From positions 1 through 43,949 of the forward strand of contig DCGL01000010.1 in the NCBI GenBank assembly GCA_002314565.1: a DNA stretch of 43,949 nt, in the 5' to 3' direction. This document shows, in pieces, positions 1 through 8,341 of the stretch (the first letter of the stretch is position 1; each line of letters starts with the position of its first letter). The notes beneath the pieces are model-generated. The model was not told where the DNA came from, searched no databases, and saw nothing but the letters and a program-made list of their open reading frames with translations. This DNA comes from Clostridiales bacterium UBA1779. Its GTDB lineage: Bacteria > Bacillota > Clostridia > Oscillospirales > CAG-272. Position numbers and translations under genes: made by a program.

Positions 1-75
1 AATGCCGGTGCAGGCGACCAGGGCGGAAATAACGGCGGAACGTATGACGCCGATTACACCGATAACAATAAATAA
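1..75 (+). CDS. dnaK: DnaK chaperone, C-terminal end (5' truncated)
   Basis: The window opens in frame inside a gene whose last 24 residues are rich in Gly, Asn and Asp and end in DADYTDNNK, with stop TAA at 73-75. A Gly-rich linker followed by an acidic tail is typical of the disordered C-terminus of the Hsp70 chaperone DnaK. The identification leans on context: dnaJ follows at 296 on the same strand, as in the hrcA-grpE-dnaK-dnaJ heat-shock operon. The ATPase and substrate-binding domains lie outside the window, so the call rests on tail composition and synteny. Confidence 0.75.
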   Translation, partial: NAGAGDQGGNNGGTYDADYTDNNK

Positions 76-209
76 TAATTCAAACGGCTGAAACGGCGCA
101 TTTCCGCCGTGAGGCATCTCGGCGTATAACTCATACGCCATCGACGCCTTCCCGACGAAACTGCATCCGTTTCACCTTGTTTGAGTAATAATAATTCAAA
201 CGGCTGAAA
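71..209 (+). repeat. Direct repeat pair starting at the dnaK stop codon
   Basis: A perfect 23-base repeat occurs at 71-93 and 187-209, 116 bases apart. The first copy begins AATAATAATTC, two bases before the dnaK stop codon, and runs on through CAAACGGCTGAAA. The second copy lies in the dnaK-dnaJ gap and its end forms the left arm of the hairpin at 203-224. It looks like a duplication of the dnaK 3' end. Confidence 0.85.
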
Positions 210-266
210 AGGCGGCTTTTCAGCACACCGACCCAATAAGGCGACGCTGCTTTTGCGGCGTCGCCT
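203..266 (+). other. Two intercistronic hairpins between dnaK and dnaJ
   Basis: The first hairpin pairs GCTGAAAA (203-210) with TTTTCAGC (217-224) around a 6-base loop. The second pairs AGGCGACGCTGC (239-250) with GCGGCGTCGCCT (255-266) around TTTT, a 12-bp stem with one G-T pair. Neither is followed by a U-run, so they look like processing, mRNA-stability or attenuation structures rather than full terminators. The second ends 13 bases before the dnaJ ribosome binding site. Confidence 0.6.
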
Positions 267-295
267 ATAGGTCATTATAAAGGAGCCACATTTTT

Positions 296-1429
296 ATGGC
301 AGAGAATAAAAGAGACTGTTACGAGGTGCTCGGTGTTGACCGCAGTGCCGATGAAGAAACAATAAAAAAAGCTTACCGCGCGATGGCAAAAAAATATCAT
401 CCGGACCTTCATCCGAATGACAAGGATGCCGAGGCAAAGTTCAAAGAGGTAAACGATGCATACTCAATTCTGTCCGACCCTCAGAAAAAGGCAGCGTACG
501 ACCAGTACGGTCACGCAGCATTCGAGCAGGGCGGTATGGGAGGCGGTGCCGGTCAGGGCTTCGGCGGCTTCGGTGATTTCGGTGACATAGGCGATATTTT
601 CGGCAGCTTCTTCGGCGGAGGCTTCGGAGGCGGCGGAAGCCGCAAAAACGCCCCACGCCGCGGTGACGATATAGGTCAGAGAGTGACCGTTTCCTTCCGT
701 GAAGCGGCCGCAGGCGTAAAAAAGAACGTAAGCTACAACAGAGTCTGCAGCTGCGAAGACTGCCGCGGAAGCGGTTCCAAAGACGGAAGCGTTGAAAGAT
801 GCTCCGTATGCGGCGGAACCGGTCAGAAGCGCGTTATGCAGCGCCTTGGCGGTATGCAGTTCCAGTCAACCGTCACCTGCGATGCCTGCCAGGGAAAGGG
901 AAAGGTGATAAAGAATCCCTGCCCCACCTGCCGCGGAAGCGGATTCGTCAGAAAGAGAGAATCCCTTGACGTCACAATCCCCGCAGGAATTGATGACGGT
1001 AACAATATGAGAATCGGCGGAAAGGGAAATGCCGGAGCAAACGGCGGCGAAGCCGGTGACCTCTTCGTTGAAGTCAGAGTCGAACGCGACGAAGTATTTG
1101 AAAGAGAGGGTACGACGCTGCTCTGCAACGTTCCGATTACCATCACCGAAGCGACCCTCGGTGCCGAAATTCAGATTCCCACGCTTGACGGACCGAAATC
1201 GTTTACAATTCCCGAAGGAACGCAGAACGGCACGAAGTTTACCATGCGCGGTCTGGGACTTCAGGACATTCGTTCAAAGCGCGTAGGTGACCTTGTGTTT
1301 ACGGTAAACGTCGAAATACCGCGCAGTCTGAACTCAAAACAAAAGCAGATTCTGCGCGATTTTGCCGAAGCTTCGGGTGAAGGCAATTATTCAAAGAAAA
1401 AGCTTTTCTCCAAATTCTTCAAGAACTGA
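296..1429 (+). CDS. dnaJ: Chaperone protein DnaJ (Hsp40, type I)
   Basis: This is the J-domain co-chaperone that delivers unfolded clients to DnaK and stimulates its ATPase; it is cytosolic. The 377-residue protein has the full type I layout: a J domain at about 7-70 with HPD at 35-37, a Gly/Phe-rich linker at about 79-118, four zinc-binding repeats (CEDCRGSG, CSVCGGTG, CDACQGKG, CPTCRGSG) at about 145-215, and a two-lobed C-terminal substrate domain. Length matches the family. The ATG at 296 follows AAAGGAG at 279-285. It lies 220 bases after dnaK, probably in the same heat-shock transcript, with the direct repeat and two hairpins between them. prmA starts 11 bases after its stop. Confidence 0.98.
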   Translation: MAENKRDCYEVLGVDRSADEETIKKAYRAMAKKYHPDLHPNDKDAEAKFKEVNDAYSILSDPQKKAAYDQYGHAAFEQGGMGGGAGQGFGGFGDFGDIGDIFGSFFGGGFGGGGSRKNAPRRGDDIGQRVTVSFREAAAGVKKNVSYNRVCSCEDCRGSGSKDGSVERCSVCGGTGQKRVMQRLGGMQFQSTVTCDACQGKGKVIKNPCPTCRGSGFVRKRESLDVTIPAGIDDGNNMRIGGKGNAGANGGEAGDLFVEVRVERDEVFEREGTTLLCNVPITITEATLGAEIQIPTLDGPKSFTIPEGTQNGTKFTMRGLGLQDIRSKRVGDLVFTVNVEIPRSLNSKQKQILRDFAEASGEGNYSKKKLFSKFFKN

Positions 1430-1440
1430 GCAGGGCAGCG

Positions 1441-2364
1441 ATGAACTACGAATATTCGGAATGGACACAGATAAGGGTTACAGTCAAAACGCCCTTTCTT
1501 GACCGTCTGACGGCCATTATGAGCGTTGTTGACACAAACCTTATGATAGAAGACTACAGCGATTTCAATCTTCACGGAATGTACGGCGAGCTTGCCGACG
1601 ACACTATCCTCAATGCGGACCGTACGGTGGCCAGTGTATCCGTTTTTCTTCCCGCAGAAGAAAATCCCGATAAAACTCTTTCCTTCATCCGCGACCGCAT
1701 AGCGGCCGACGGAATCGAAGCTCAGATTGCGGTTGCCGATCTCAACGAGGCTGATTGGGTCAACAACTGGAAGCAGTATTACAAGCCGCTTCACATAGGA
1801 AAGAAAACGGTAATCATTCCCAAGTGGGAAAAATACGAAGCGGCAGCCGGTGAAATCTGCGTCAGAATGGACCCGGGAATGGCCTTCGGAACCGGTTCGC
1901 ACGAAACGACCAGAAGCATAATCGAGATGCTCGAAGAAAACGTAAAGCCGGGTGACAGCGTGCTTGACGTCGGAACCGGAAGCGGAATTCTCGGCATCTG
2001 TGCCATGAAACTCGGCGGCATCAGCTGCTGTGCATACGATATCGCCCCTATTGCCGTTGAAGTGGCTGAAGAAAACTTTGCGGAAAACGGAATCAGCTCC
2101 GGCGTTGAATGCGGGGTATCGGACCTGCTTGCAGGGGTAAAACAGGGAAAATACGATATCATCTGTGCCAATATAGTTGCAGATATCATCATCAGAATGC
2201 TGCCTGATATTTCAGTATTTATGAATGAAGGCACGAGACTCTTCCTGTCGGGAATCATTTCCGAAAGATGTGACGAGGTCTGCCGTGCCGTGACCGAAAA
2301 CAGCCTTAAGGTCTGTGAAATCCGTACGAATAACGGATGGGCGGCAATAAAAGTATCCCTTTAA
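1441..2364 (+). CDS. prmA: Ribosomal protein L11 methyltransferase
   Basis: PrmA uses S-adenosylmethionine to methylate ribosomal protein L11. The 307-residue length is normal for the family. It has an N-terminal L11-recognition domain (WTQIRVTV near residue 7) and a class I Rossmann methyltransferase domain with DPGMAFGTGSHETT at about 146-157, motif I VLDVGTGSGILG at about 177-188 and the motif IV-like ANIVADIIIRM near 243. It starts 11 bases after dnaJ. The dnaK-dnaJ-prmA order is common in Firmicutes and suggests cotranscription. A terminator-like hairpin follows at 2371-2397. Confidence 0.95.
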   Translation: MNYEYSEWTQIRVTVKTPFLDRLTAIMSVVDTNLMIEDYSDFNLHGMYGELADDTILNADRTVASVSVFLPAEENPDKTLSFIRDRIAADGIEAQIAVADLNEADWVNNWKQYYKPLHIGKKTVIIPKWEKYEAAAGEICVRMDPGMAFGTGSHETTRSIIEMLEENVKPGDSVLDVGTGSGILGICAMKLGGISCCAYDIAPIAVEVAEENFAENGISSGVECGVSDLLAGVKQGKYDIICANIVADIIIRMLPDISVFMNEGTRLFLSGIISERCDEVCRAVTENSLKVCEIRTNNGWAAIKVSL

Positions 2365-2370
2365 TCGTTG

Positions 2371-2399
2371 AAAAAGAGCATTGCGCATACTCTTTTTAC
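2371..2399 (+). terminator. Probable terminator after prmA
   Basis: AAAAAGAG (2371-2378) pairs with CTCTTTTT (2390-2397) around an 11-base loop. The U-rich right arm makes it a plausible rho-independent terminator for the dnaK-dnaJ-prmA transcript, though the stem is AT-rich and short. Confidence 0.5.
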
Positions 2400-2539
2400 A
2401 GTCGGGATTCAAAAATGAAATATCGCTGCAGAAGAGTAATCAAATTTCAACACAAAAGCGTATAAAAGCATAAAAGCAATATTTACAAATAATGAATCTA
2501 AGAAAGGATGCGCCCCGGGCGGGGTGCTGTACCGTAAAA

Positions 2540-3265
2540 ATGGAAAAGACATTCAAAAAACGTTTTATCATTGTATCAGGACCTGTCGGAAGCGGCAAGA
2601 CCACACTGGCTCTCAATATAGCCAAGAACAGCGGCAATTGCTTCTATTTCGATAAGGACGACCTGGTCCCCACCTCCTGCGCCACCTTCCGCGCCGTTGA
2701 CACCCTGCTTCCCAAGGATGCAGAGATAGGCTACAACCGCAGCGAAATCGCCCTGTGCGACCGTCACAGCCAGTTCTTCAGGGACTTCATCAGAAACCCC
2801 GAGTACGATTCCTCCCGTGATATCATCATCAAGGGCATTCAGTTCTCAAATCTCGTCGTCGTAAACGCACCCTATACCTCTGAACTTAGGAAAGAGGCCG
2901 ATTGCAAATGCCTCGCATTTGATACCTTCCACAAGTTCTTCGAGAAGGAAGACTGCGAATTTATGGTCGTTTTCGTACACGTTGACAAAGAAGAGCTTAA
3001 GAGAAGACTTTTGAACAGAAAAGCTGAAGATCCTCAGGCTGCTCTTCGCGATCCGAACGTATACACTGACATTGACGCCTATCTTGAACAGGAAAACGTC
3101 GAGCCTCCCATCAAGGTTGAATCAACAAAGAACATCGACCGTTTCTTCGTATTCGACGCCATGAACGACACCGTCCGCGACGAATCCTACGCAAAGCTTA
3201 TGAAGGTTCTCGGCATCGAAAACTACGAACCCTACAACCGCAAAATCGAAGTAAACAGAGTATAA
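2540..3265 (+). CDS. P-loop NTPase / kinase-like protein of unknown substrate
   Basis: The product is a 241-residue cytosolic protein with a Walker A motif, GPVGSGKTT, about residues 12-20 after a hydrophobic strand (RFIIVSG). A second hydrophobic strand, FMVVFVHVD, near 135 is followed by an Arg-rich, lid-like segment, EELKRRLLNRK. This arrangement resembles zeta-toxin or nucleotide-kinase-like P-loop proteins, but I do not recognise the family and no substrate can be assigned. I prefer the ATG at 2540, because it places the P-loop at the usual distance from the N-terminus. An in-frame ATG at 2492 would add 16 Cys/Arg-rich residues encoded across a GC-rich hairpin (about 2510-2527). Neither start has a strong Shine-Dalgarno site. 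The gene stands alone and converges on the minus-strand gene at 3329. Confidence 0.75.
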   Translation: MEKTFKKRFIIVSGPVGSGKTTLALNIAKNSGNCFYFDKDDLVPTSCATFRAVDTLLPKDAEIGYNRSEIALCDRHSQFFRDFIRNPEYDSSRDIIIKGIQFSNLVVVNAPYTSELRKEADCKCLAFDTFHKFFEKEDCEFMVVFVHVDKEELKRRLLNRKAEDPQAALRDPNVYTDIDAYLEQENVEPPIKVESTKNIDRFFVFDAMNDTVRDESYAKLMKVLGIENYEPYNRKIEVNRV

Positions 3266-3272
3266 AACGTAA

Positions 3273-3320
3273 AAAACGTCCGTACGGAAAGGTATTATAG
3301 CCATTCCGTACGGGCGTTTT
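3273..3320. terminator. Bidirectional terminator between convergent genes
   Basis: A 15-bp stem pairs AACGTCCGTACGGAA (3275-3289) with TTCCGTACGGGCGTT (3304-3318), with one G-T pair and a 14-base loop. A-rich sequence to the left and T-rich sequence to the right let it act for both the + gene ending at 3265 and the - gene ending at 3329. Confidence 0.85.
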
Positions 3321-3328
3321 CGTTCGTT

Positions 3329-4912
3329 TTATTCAACGGTAAGCGGATATTTCACTATTTTTTCAATTGCCGCAGCCACTTCTTCAGAATAATTCATTAC
3401 GTTTCCGTTGTCGTTGATAAGGAATAGACGCACTGAAGCCCAGATGCTGAAAACAAGAAAAACGCAGAGAAGAGCGTACAGCTGATATGAAGCCGCTCTG
3501 CGCGAAATCAATGAAGACGAAGACAGATTGCCGCCGGATTCGATGAGCGCATCAGTGGACTCTCTCGGACGGTTACAGAGTACGACGAGGGCTGCCATTC
3601 CGAAGAATGACATAATGAATGAGAAATCTGAAAGATATCTGTATATGACACCGCCGAGACAAAAATCCAAAAGCGGTATGATTAAGCAGGCTGCAGATGC
3701 CGCTGAAAACATCAGCTTCCTGGACAGCTTTTCCCTGTGAGAGAATATCAGAGCAGGCGACGCGAATATACCCCAGCACAGAGGAACGGACAACATTCCG
3801 AAGCCGGCATCCCTGTAGAGATAATGACCGTAATTTGAGAATTTGACGTAGCTGAAGCTTATATACGGATAAGTATCTGATTTTGCCGGGAAATCTCCGA
3901 GATAGTGATAAAGTGCAAAGGGAAGGTCGGAAAGACGGACCTTATAAGTGCTCGTATCGGCGATTGTCAGATTGTAATTGCTTCCGAAATCAAGCGGACC
4001 CGAAAAGCGCATTGCATTGAAAATCATTGACCCCGTGAAGAACAGTGCAACGGGGATTCCCAGCGCACAAAGCTCGGTCAATATTTCAATGATTTTGGAA
4101 CGTCTTTCGCCCCTGCGTTCTCTTCCGATAATGAAGAACCACAGTCCCGGCAGAACGAGAATTGCCGCGGCGACGGCAGTTACGACTCTTGCCTGGAACA
4201 AAAGGCCGAAGGAAATACCCGCAAGCACGTAAAGAACGGTTCTTGCGACTCTGTTTCCTGCTGAATAAGCGGCAATAGAGAGATAAACGAAGACCGAGAA
4301 AAAAGCAAGGGCAGCTGCGCAGGGAATATAGTAAAACGGGGTTCTTCCACGGGCAATCAGCATAATAAGCGATGACCAGAATACTGCGGGGCCTGCGAAC
4401 AGGGTTACGAAATGCGGGGTCTTCGGGGCAAATTTCCATATCCATGCAATGACCGCAAGGGGCATAAAAATCGCGGCAATGAAAGCGAATACGGTCATAA
4501 CCGTTCCGGTTCCCGGAAGACTGCCGGTGAGCAGGTAATATGGATAATAGACGGTCAGTATCGGTGTGATTCCGAAGTAACAGTAGTATTTTCCTTCGTA
4601 ATATGCTCTGTCAAAAAGGTAAAAAATACCGCTTTTCGTGCGTTCATTGTAATCGTATACGTTTTCAAGCTCGTCAAGGCGCGGGTCCTGCTCATAATCG
4701 ATGTAAACCTGACCTTTTTCAAGGGCGTCAAACTGCTGAATATACGGGTCGTATGCCGTTATGCTGTCATCAAGTGGATATGCGACCGGGTCCTTGTTCT
4801 GCACAATGTTCCTGCTGAAGAACAGAACGGCCATAAGACAGAGAAGCACCGCGATAAGAGCGGTGCCGGTCTGTGAAATCAAATCAAGATTCTTTTTCGT
4901 TCTTTGCTTCAT
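3329..4912 (-). CDS. Polytopic membrane protein, GT-C glycosyltransferase-like
   Basis: The 527-residue protein starts at the ATG at 4912, behind GAAGGA. It has an N-terminal membrane segment at about 15-33, then an extracytoplasmic loop containing DSITAYDPYIQQFDAL and a YYEGKYYCYFGITP motif, followed by about ten hydrophobic helices. A soluble loop rich in Asp/Glu/Tyr after helix 1 and a Y-x-G-K-Y-Y-x-Y-F-G motif are reminiscent of GT-C or PMT-like membrane glycosyltransferases that use polyprenyl-phosphate sugars; that function is inferred. The start lies 29 bases inside the preceding FAD-enzyme gene, so the two are translationally coupled and probably act together in envelope glycan synthesis. 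An upstream in-frame alternative start at 4972 would have no clear ribosome binding site. Confidence 0.75.
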   Translation of the reverse strand: MKQRTKKNLDLISQTGTALIAVLLCLMAVLFFSRNIVQNKDPVAYPLDDSITAYDPYIQQFDALEKGQVYIDYEQDPRLDELENVYDYNERTKSGIFYLFDRAYYEGKYYCYFGITPILTVYYPYYLLTGSLPGTGTVMTVFAFIAAIFMPLAVIAWIWKFAPKTPHFVTLFAGPAVFWSSLIMLIARGRTPFYYIPCAAALAFFSVFVYLSIAAYSAGNRVARTVLYVLAGISFGLLFQARVVTAVAAAILVLPGLWFFIIGRERRGERRSKIIEILTELCALGIPVALFFTGSMIFNAMRFSGPLDFGSNYNLTIADTSTYKVRLSDLPFALYHYLGDFPAKSDTYPYISFSYVKFSNYGHYLYRDAGFGMLSVPLCWGIFASPALIFSHREKLSRKLMFSAASAACLIIPLLDFCLGGVIYRYLSDFSFIMSFFGMAALVVLCNRPRESTDALIESGGNLSSSSLISRRAASYQLYALLCVFLVFSIWASVRLFLINDNGNVMNYSEEVAAAIEKIVKYPLTVE

Positions 4913-6452
4913 GGTATTCCTTCTCGGTATTGACACCCCAGACGTCCGTTTTGTCAACGGAACCTGCGGCAACCGCTCTTACGGCTTCAACAGCCGTAAG
5001 CATTGAGTGGTCCATGTTGTTGTATCTGTGCTGACCGTTGCGGCCGAGGCACCAGAGGTTTGGAATGGCAGAGAGCCAGTCCTTGAGTTTGTCAAATTCA
5101 GCATAGGTGTCAAAGTATGCGGGATACGCCTTCTTAACCTTTAGGCGAACGGCATCACGGACGTCTGCGGGACTGTCTATGGCGCCAACCTGTGCGAGCT
5201 CCTTCTTTGCAAACTCGATAAATTCCTCATCTGACATATTCCAGTACTTGTCGCCTTCATTGCAGAAATACTCAAGGCCGACCCAGACCGAATGTTCGGG
5301 GTCTGCAACGAGGTAAGGAGACCAGTTGTTGTATATCTGAAGTCTTCCGAGTTTTACGTCTCTGTCCTGAATGTAAATCCAGCAGTCCGGAACGTCGCCG
5401 GTGAGCGTTTTGAATTTGGTTTTGTTTTCAAGTTTGAGCTTGTCTACGAGCATACCGACCGTCTGATAATCGCGGTAGGGAAGTCCCTTCGCAATTCTCA
5501 TCTGTTCAGCCGGAACTGCGGAGCCCATTCCCATAACAAGGTCCCTGACCGGCATGGTTGAGAAGAATTCGTCCGCCTCAAAAACGTCTCCGGATGCTGT
5601 TTTAACCGACTTGATTCTGCCGCCTTCAAGATTGATTCCCGTGACCTTGCAGTTCATATATAGCTGTCCGCCCATCTTGCAGATGTCGGCTGCAAGGTAT
5701 TCCCAGAGCTGACCCGGACCTTTTTTCGGGTAATAATACTCTTCGATGAGCGAGGTTTCGCGTTTTTCCTTGGGAGTGAAGGGCTTGCCCACGATGTTCC
5801 ACACAGCCTTCCACAGTGACAGTCCCTTTACGCGCTGGGCACCCCAGTCGGCGGAAATTTCGGAAGGGTGTCTGCCCCAGAGATTTTCTGTATAGTATTC
5901 AAAGAACATCTCGTACAGCGGACGGCCGAAACGGTTGATATAGAAATTTTCAAGCGAATTCTCGGGCTTTTTGACAATCATTGCGCCGAGATATCCAAAA
6001 CCTGATTTCACCGTTCTTTTGAAGCCCATATTCCGGAAGGTTTCCGGCTTCATCGAAATGGGATAATCGAAAAACTTGTTCAGAAAGTAAATTCTCGAAA
6101 TTCTGCGGCGCAGAAGAAAGACTCTGTCTGCCTTTTCGGGATCCGGTCCGTCCGGATTCAGAGCTTTTTCATAACCGAGGATTTTATCGTCAAGGGAAGC
6201 AGCCCCCTGAAGGGGCATCAGCTCCTGCCACAGGGCATTGACTTCGGCATTCTTTGAGAAGAAACGGTGACCGCCGAGATCCATACGGTTTCCGTGATAT
6301 TCGTGAGTGCGGGCGATTCCTCCGATATAGGAGCTCTCTTCAAGAATTATCGGCTTTATATCCGTTTCCTTGAGCAGCTTATAGGCGGCGGTCAGTCCTG
6401 CGGGACCTGCGCCGATGATTATTGCGGTTTTCTGATTGTTTTCGTTTTCCAT
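4884..6452 (-). CDS. FAD-dependent oxidoreductase, UDP-galactopyranose mutase / amine oxidase-like
   Basis: The 522-residue cytosolic flavoprotein begins with a Rossmann dinucleotide-binding motif, AIIIGAGPAGLTAAYKLL (GxGxxG at residues 14-19), then ILEESSYIGG for the ribose-binding acidic residue, and GGHRFFSKNAEVNALW. The C-terminal NLWCLGRNGQHRYNNMDHS segment is typical of the NAD(P)/FAD proteins related to UDP-galactopyranose mutase and protoporphyrinogen oxidase. Substrate unknown; its overlap with a membrane glycosyltransferase-like gene favours sugar or lipid-linked glycan chemistry. An in-frame TTG exists at 6512, but it falls at the predicted transcription start of the promoter at 6517-6545, so the ATG at 6452 is the better start, leaving a 5' UTR of about 58 bases. 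Confidence 0.85.
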   Translation of the reverse strand: MENENNQKTAIIIGAGPAGLTAAYKLLKETDIKPIILEESSYIGGIARTHEYHGNRMDLGGHRFFSKNAEVNALWQELMPLQGAASLDDKILGYEKALNPDGPDPEKADRVFLLRRRISRIYFLNKFFDYPISMKPETFRNMGFKRTVKSGFGYLGAMIVKKPENSLENFYINRFGRPLYEMFFEYYTENLWGRHPSEISADWGAQRVKGLSLWKAVWNIVGKPFTPKEKRETSLIEEYYYPKKGPGQLWEYLAADICKMGGQLYMNCKVTGINLEGGRIKSVKTASGDVFEADEFFSTMPVRDLVMGMGSAVPAEQMRIAKGLPYRDYQTVGMLVDKLKLENKTKFKTLTGDVPDCWIYIQDRDVKLGRLQIYNNWSPYLVADPEHSVWVGLEYFCNEGDKYWNMSDEEFIEFAKKELAQVGAIDSPADVRDAVRLKVKKAYPAYFDTYAEFDKLKDWLSAIPNLWCLGRNGQHRYNNMDHSMLTAVEAVRAVAAGSVDKTDVWGVNTEKEYHEAKNEKES

Positions 6453-6516
6453 AATTTCAAATGCGGCTTCCTTTTCCGGAACCGTCCTTTCATTTCGGAA
6501 ATAATTATTCAATCTA

Positions 6517-6545
6517 ATTATACAATAGACTGTGATTTATGTCAA
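6517..6545 (-). promoter_or_regulatory. Consensus SigA-type promoter for the FAD enzyme operon
   Basis: Read on the minus strand: TTGACA (6545-6540), a 17-base spacer, then TATAAT (6522-6517). Both hexamers match the consensus 6/6. The predicted start point is near 6510. It is back to back with the plus-strand promoter at 6554-6582. Confidence 0.9.
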
Positions 6546-6553
6546 GAATTTGC

Positions 6554-6582
6554 TTGCAAGTCTTAATAGAAAATGATATACT
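6554..6582 (+). promoter_or_regulatory. SigA-type promoter for the HAD phosphatase
   Basis: TTGCAA (6554-6559), 17-base spacer, TATACT (6577-6582), with TGA just before the -10 (extended -10). It lies 8 bases from the divergent consensus promoter, so a regulator bound between them could control both. Confidence 0.75.
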
Positions 6583-6614
6583 ATTAGTGATAATATATAA
6601 GGAGTATCGTTTTT

Positions 6615-7304
6615 ATGTCCGACAAGGTCCGCGGGGTTCTGTTTGATTTCAACGGAACCATGATGTACGATTCACCGATTCACGAGTCGGTGTGGCTTGA
6701 TTTCATTCCCGAACACGGTGGTGTCATCGGAAGCCCTGAAGAATACGCAAAACACATTTTCGGCTGTTCAAACCGCCACATTCTCACTCACTTTCTGTCC
6801 GGCCTTTCCGAGGAAGACATAGCCCGCTATACCTATGAGAAGGAGGCCGAATACCGCCGTCGCTGCGCCCTCGACGATAAGGTTTTCCGTCTCGTTGACG
6901 GCCTAACCGAATTTCTCGATGCACTCAAAGCAAAGGCATATCCTATGACGATTGCCACAGGTTCCGAGCGTCTCAACGTGGAATTCTATTTTTCCAGCCC
7001 TAAGCTCGGCCTCAAGCGCTGGTTCGACTTCGATAAAGTCGTCTATGACGACGACACGTTCCCCGGCAAGCCTGCTCCGGACGTATATCTGAAGGCTGCC
7101 GCAAAGATCGGCATCGACTGCCGTGACTGCATAGTTTTCGAAGACTCGTTCTCGGGCGTACGTTCGGCCCGTGCCGCAGGCGCAAAATACGTAGTTGCTC
7201 TCGGAAAAGGAGCACGAAAAGAGAAGTTCGATGAATTCGGCGGAGTTGATGCCGCTGTGGAAGATTTCCGTGACTTTATGAGCTTCCCGGGACTTGAGCT
7301 GTGA
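6615..7304 (+). CDS. HAD-superfamily hydrolase, beta-phosphoglucomutase-like
   Basis: This 229-residue cytosolic protein carries the four HAD motifs: motif I DFNGT at 11-15, motif II TIATGSE near 113, motif III Lys in PGKPAPD near 153, and motif IV VFEDSFSGVRSA near 175. The cap between motifs I and II is helical (class I, as in beta-phosphoglucomutase and related sugar-phosphate phosphatases). The second Asp of the usual DxDGT is Asn (N13). In most phosphatases and mutases that residue is the general acid/base, so activity may be reduced, altered or limited to certain substrates. The start follows AAGGAG at about 6599-6604. Being upstream of the deo genes, a sugar-phosphate substrate is plausible but unproven. 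A 21-base imperfect repeat of its 3' end lies downstream. Confidence 0.88.
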   Translation: MSDKVRGVLFDFNGTMMYDSPIHESVWLDFIPEHGGVIGSPEEYAKHIFGCSNRHILTHFLSGLSEEDIARYTYEKEAEYRRRCALDDKVFRLVDGLTEFLDALKAKAYPMTIATGSERLNVEFYFSSPKLGLKRWFDFDKVVYDDDTFPGKPAPDVYLKAAAKIGIDCRDCIVFEDSFSGVRSARAAGAKYVVALGKGARKEKFDEFGGVDAAVEDFRDFMSFPGLEL

Positions 7305-7341
7305 AAAGTCGAAACTTTGTTTCCCGGGACTTGAATTGTGA
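7284..7341 (+). repeat. Duplicated 3' end of the HAD gene
   Basis: The last 21 bases of the gene including the stop (7284-7304, beginning TTCCCGGGACTTGA) are repeated at 7321-7341 with two changes. The offset of 37 bases is not a multiple of three, so the second copy is not in the gene's frame. The remaining gap to deoC (7342-7532) holds only the weak promoter candidate at 7426-7454. Confidence 0.8.
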
Positions 7342-7425
7342 TTATTCATTCACGAGTCTTTCCTTTTCAGCCTGATTTGCGGAAAAACACCGGTTCAGAT
7401 TTGATTTTGTCTCTTATCTGATGTT

Positions 7426-7454
7426 CTGACGGCTGTGATGCGTATATGTATTAT
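7426..7454 (+). promoter_or_regulatory. Weak promoter candidate upstream of deoC
   Basis: CTGACG (7426-7431), 17-base spacer, TATTAT (7449-7454). The -35 matches 4/6 and the -10 matches 5/6. It would give a deoC leader of about 70 bases. Transcription could also read through from the HAD gene. Confidence 0.35.
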
Positions 7455-7532
7455 GGGCTTATTGGTTTTGCTTCATAATTTATTGAATTAATTGTATTTG
7501 CATAATATTACTTGAAGAAAGGATTGATAACA

Positions 7533-8192
7533 ATGGAACTCAAAGAAATACTGTGCCGCTGCGATCACACGCTTCTTGCCCAGACTTCAACCTGGGAGCA
7601 GATCCGTGCAATATGCGACGACGGAATGAAATACGGAACGGCTTCGGTCTGCATTCCGCCCTGTTTCGTTAAGAAGGCAAAGGAATACGTCGATGTAAAG
7701 CTGAAAATCTGCACGGTTATCGGCTTCCCGAACGGTTATAACACGACAGCCGTCAAGGTTTTTGAAACCGAAGATGCCGTGAATGCCGGTGCCGATGAAA
7801 TCGATATGGTAATAAACGTCGGTATGCTCAAAGAGGGCAGAGACGCAGAGGTGCAGGCGGAAATCAGTGCAATAAAGGCAGCCTGCCGCGGAAAGCTTCT
7901 CAAGGTCATTATCGAGACCTGCCTGCTTACCGATGAAGAGAAAATAAGAATGTGCCGCATCGTAACCGATGCGGGAGCCGATTACATCAAGACCTCAACA
8001 GGCTTTTCCACCGGAGGAGCCACACGCGAGGACGTAAAGCTTATGCGTGAGCATGTCGGCAAGGACGTAAAGGTCAAGGCCGCCGGCGGAATCTCAAACC
8101 TTCAGGATGCTGAAGACTTCATAAATCTCGGAGCCGACCGTCTCGGAACCAGCCGTGTTGTCAAGGCCGTCAAGGCTATGGAAACGAAATAA
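7533..8192 (+). CDS. deoC: Deoxyribose-phosphate aldolase
   Basis: DeoC cleaves 2-deoxyribose-5-phosphate to glyceraldehyde-3-phosphate and acetaldehyde through a Schiff base. The 219-residue protein is a TIM barrel with the family landmarks: CDHTLL at 9-14, EIDMVINVGML near 90, LKVIIETCLL near 122, the Schiff-base lysine K153 in GADYIKTSTGF, and VKVKAAGGI near 178. The ATG at 7533 follows GAAAGGA at 7516-7522; an in-frame TTG at 7512 sits on or before that site and is rejected. It is the first gene of a deoC-deoD-deoB/cdd group that degrades (deoxy)nucleosides. Confidence 0.97.
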   Translation: MELKEILCRCDHTLLAQTSTWEQIRAICDDGMKYGTASVCIPPCFVKKAKEYVDVKLKICTVIGFPNGYNTTAVKVFETEDAVNAGADEIDMVINVGMLKEGRDAEVQAEISAIKAACRGKLLKVIIETCLLTDEEKIRMCRIVTDAGADYIKTSTGFSTGGATREDVKLMREHVGKDVKVKAAGGISNLQDAEDFINLGADRLGTSRVVKAVKAMETK

Positions 8193-8341
8193 ACGCAGCC
8201 TTTCGTTTTCTCAGTCAATCATCAGCTGCCGCCGGGGAACCGTTTCTGAAAACTCAACACTGTCAAGCCGAAATGATTCTCTGACGAAGATACAGACAAT
8301 AAATATGAAAGGAAAGCAGACTTGTCTGCAAGGAAAAGAAA

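Noticed and set aside
54..275. Minus-strand 73-residue frame between dnaK and dnaJ
   Set aside because: Arg-rich peptide over repeats and hairpins, without a ribosome binding site.
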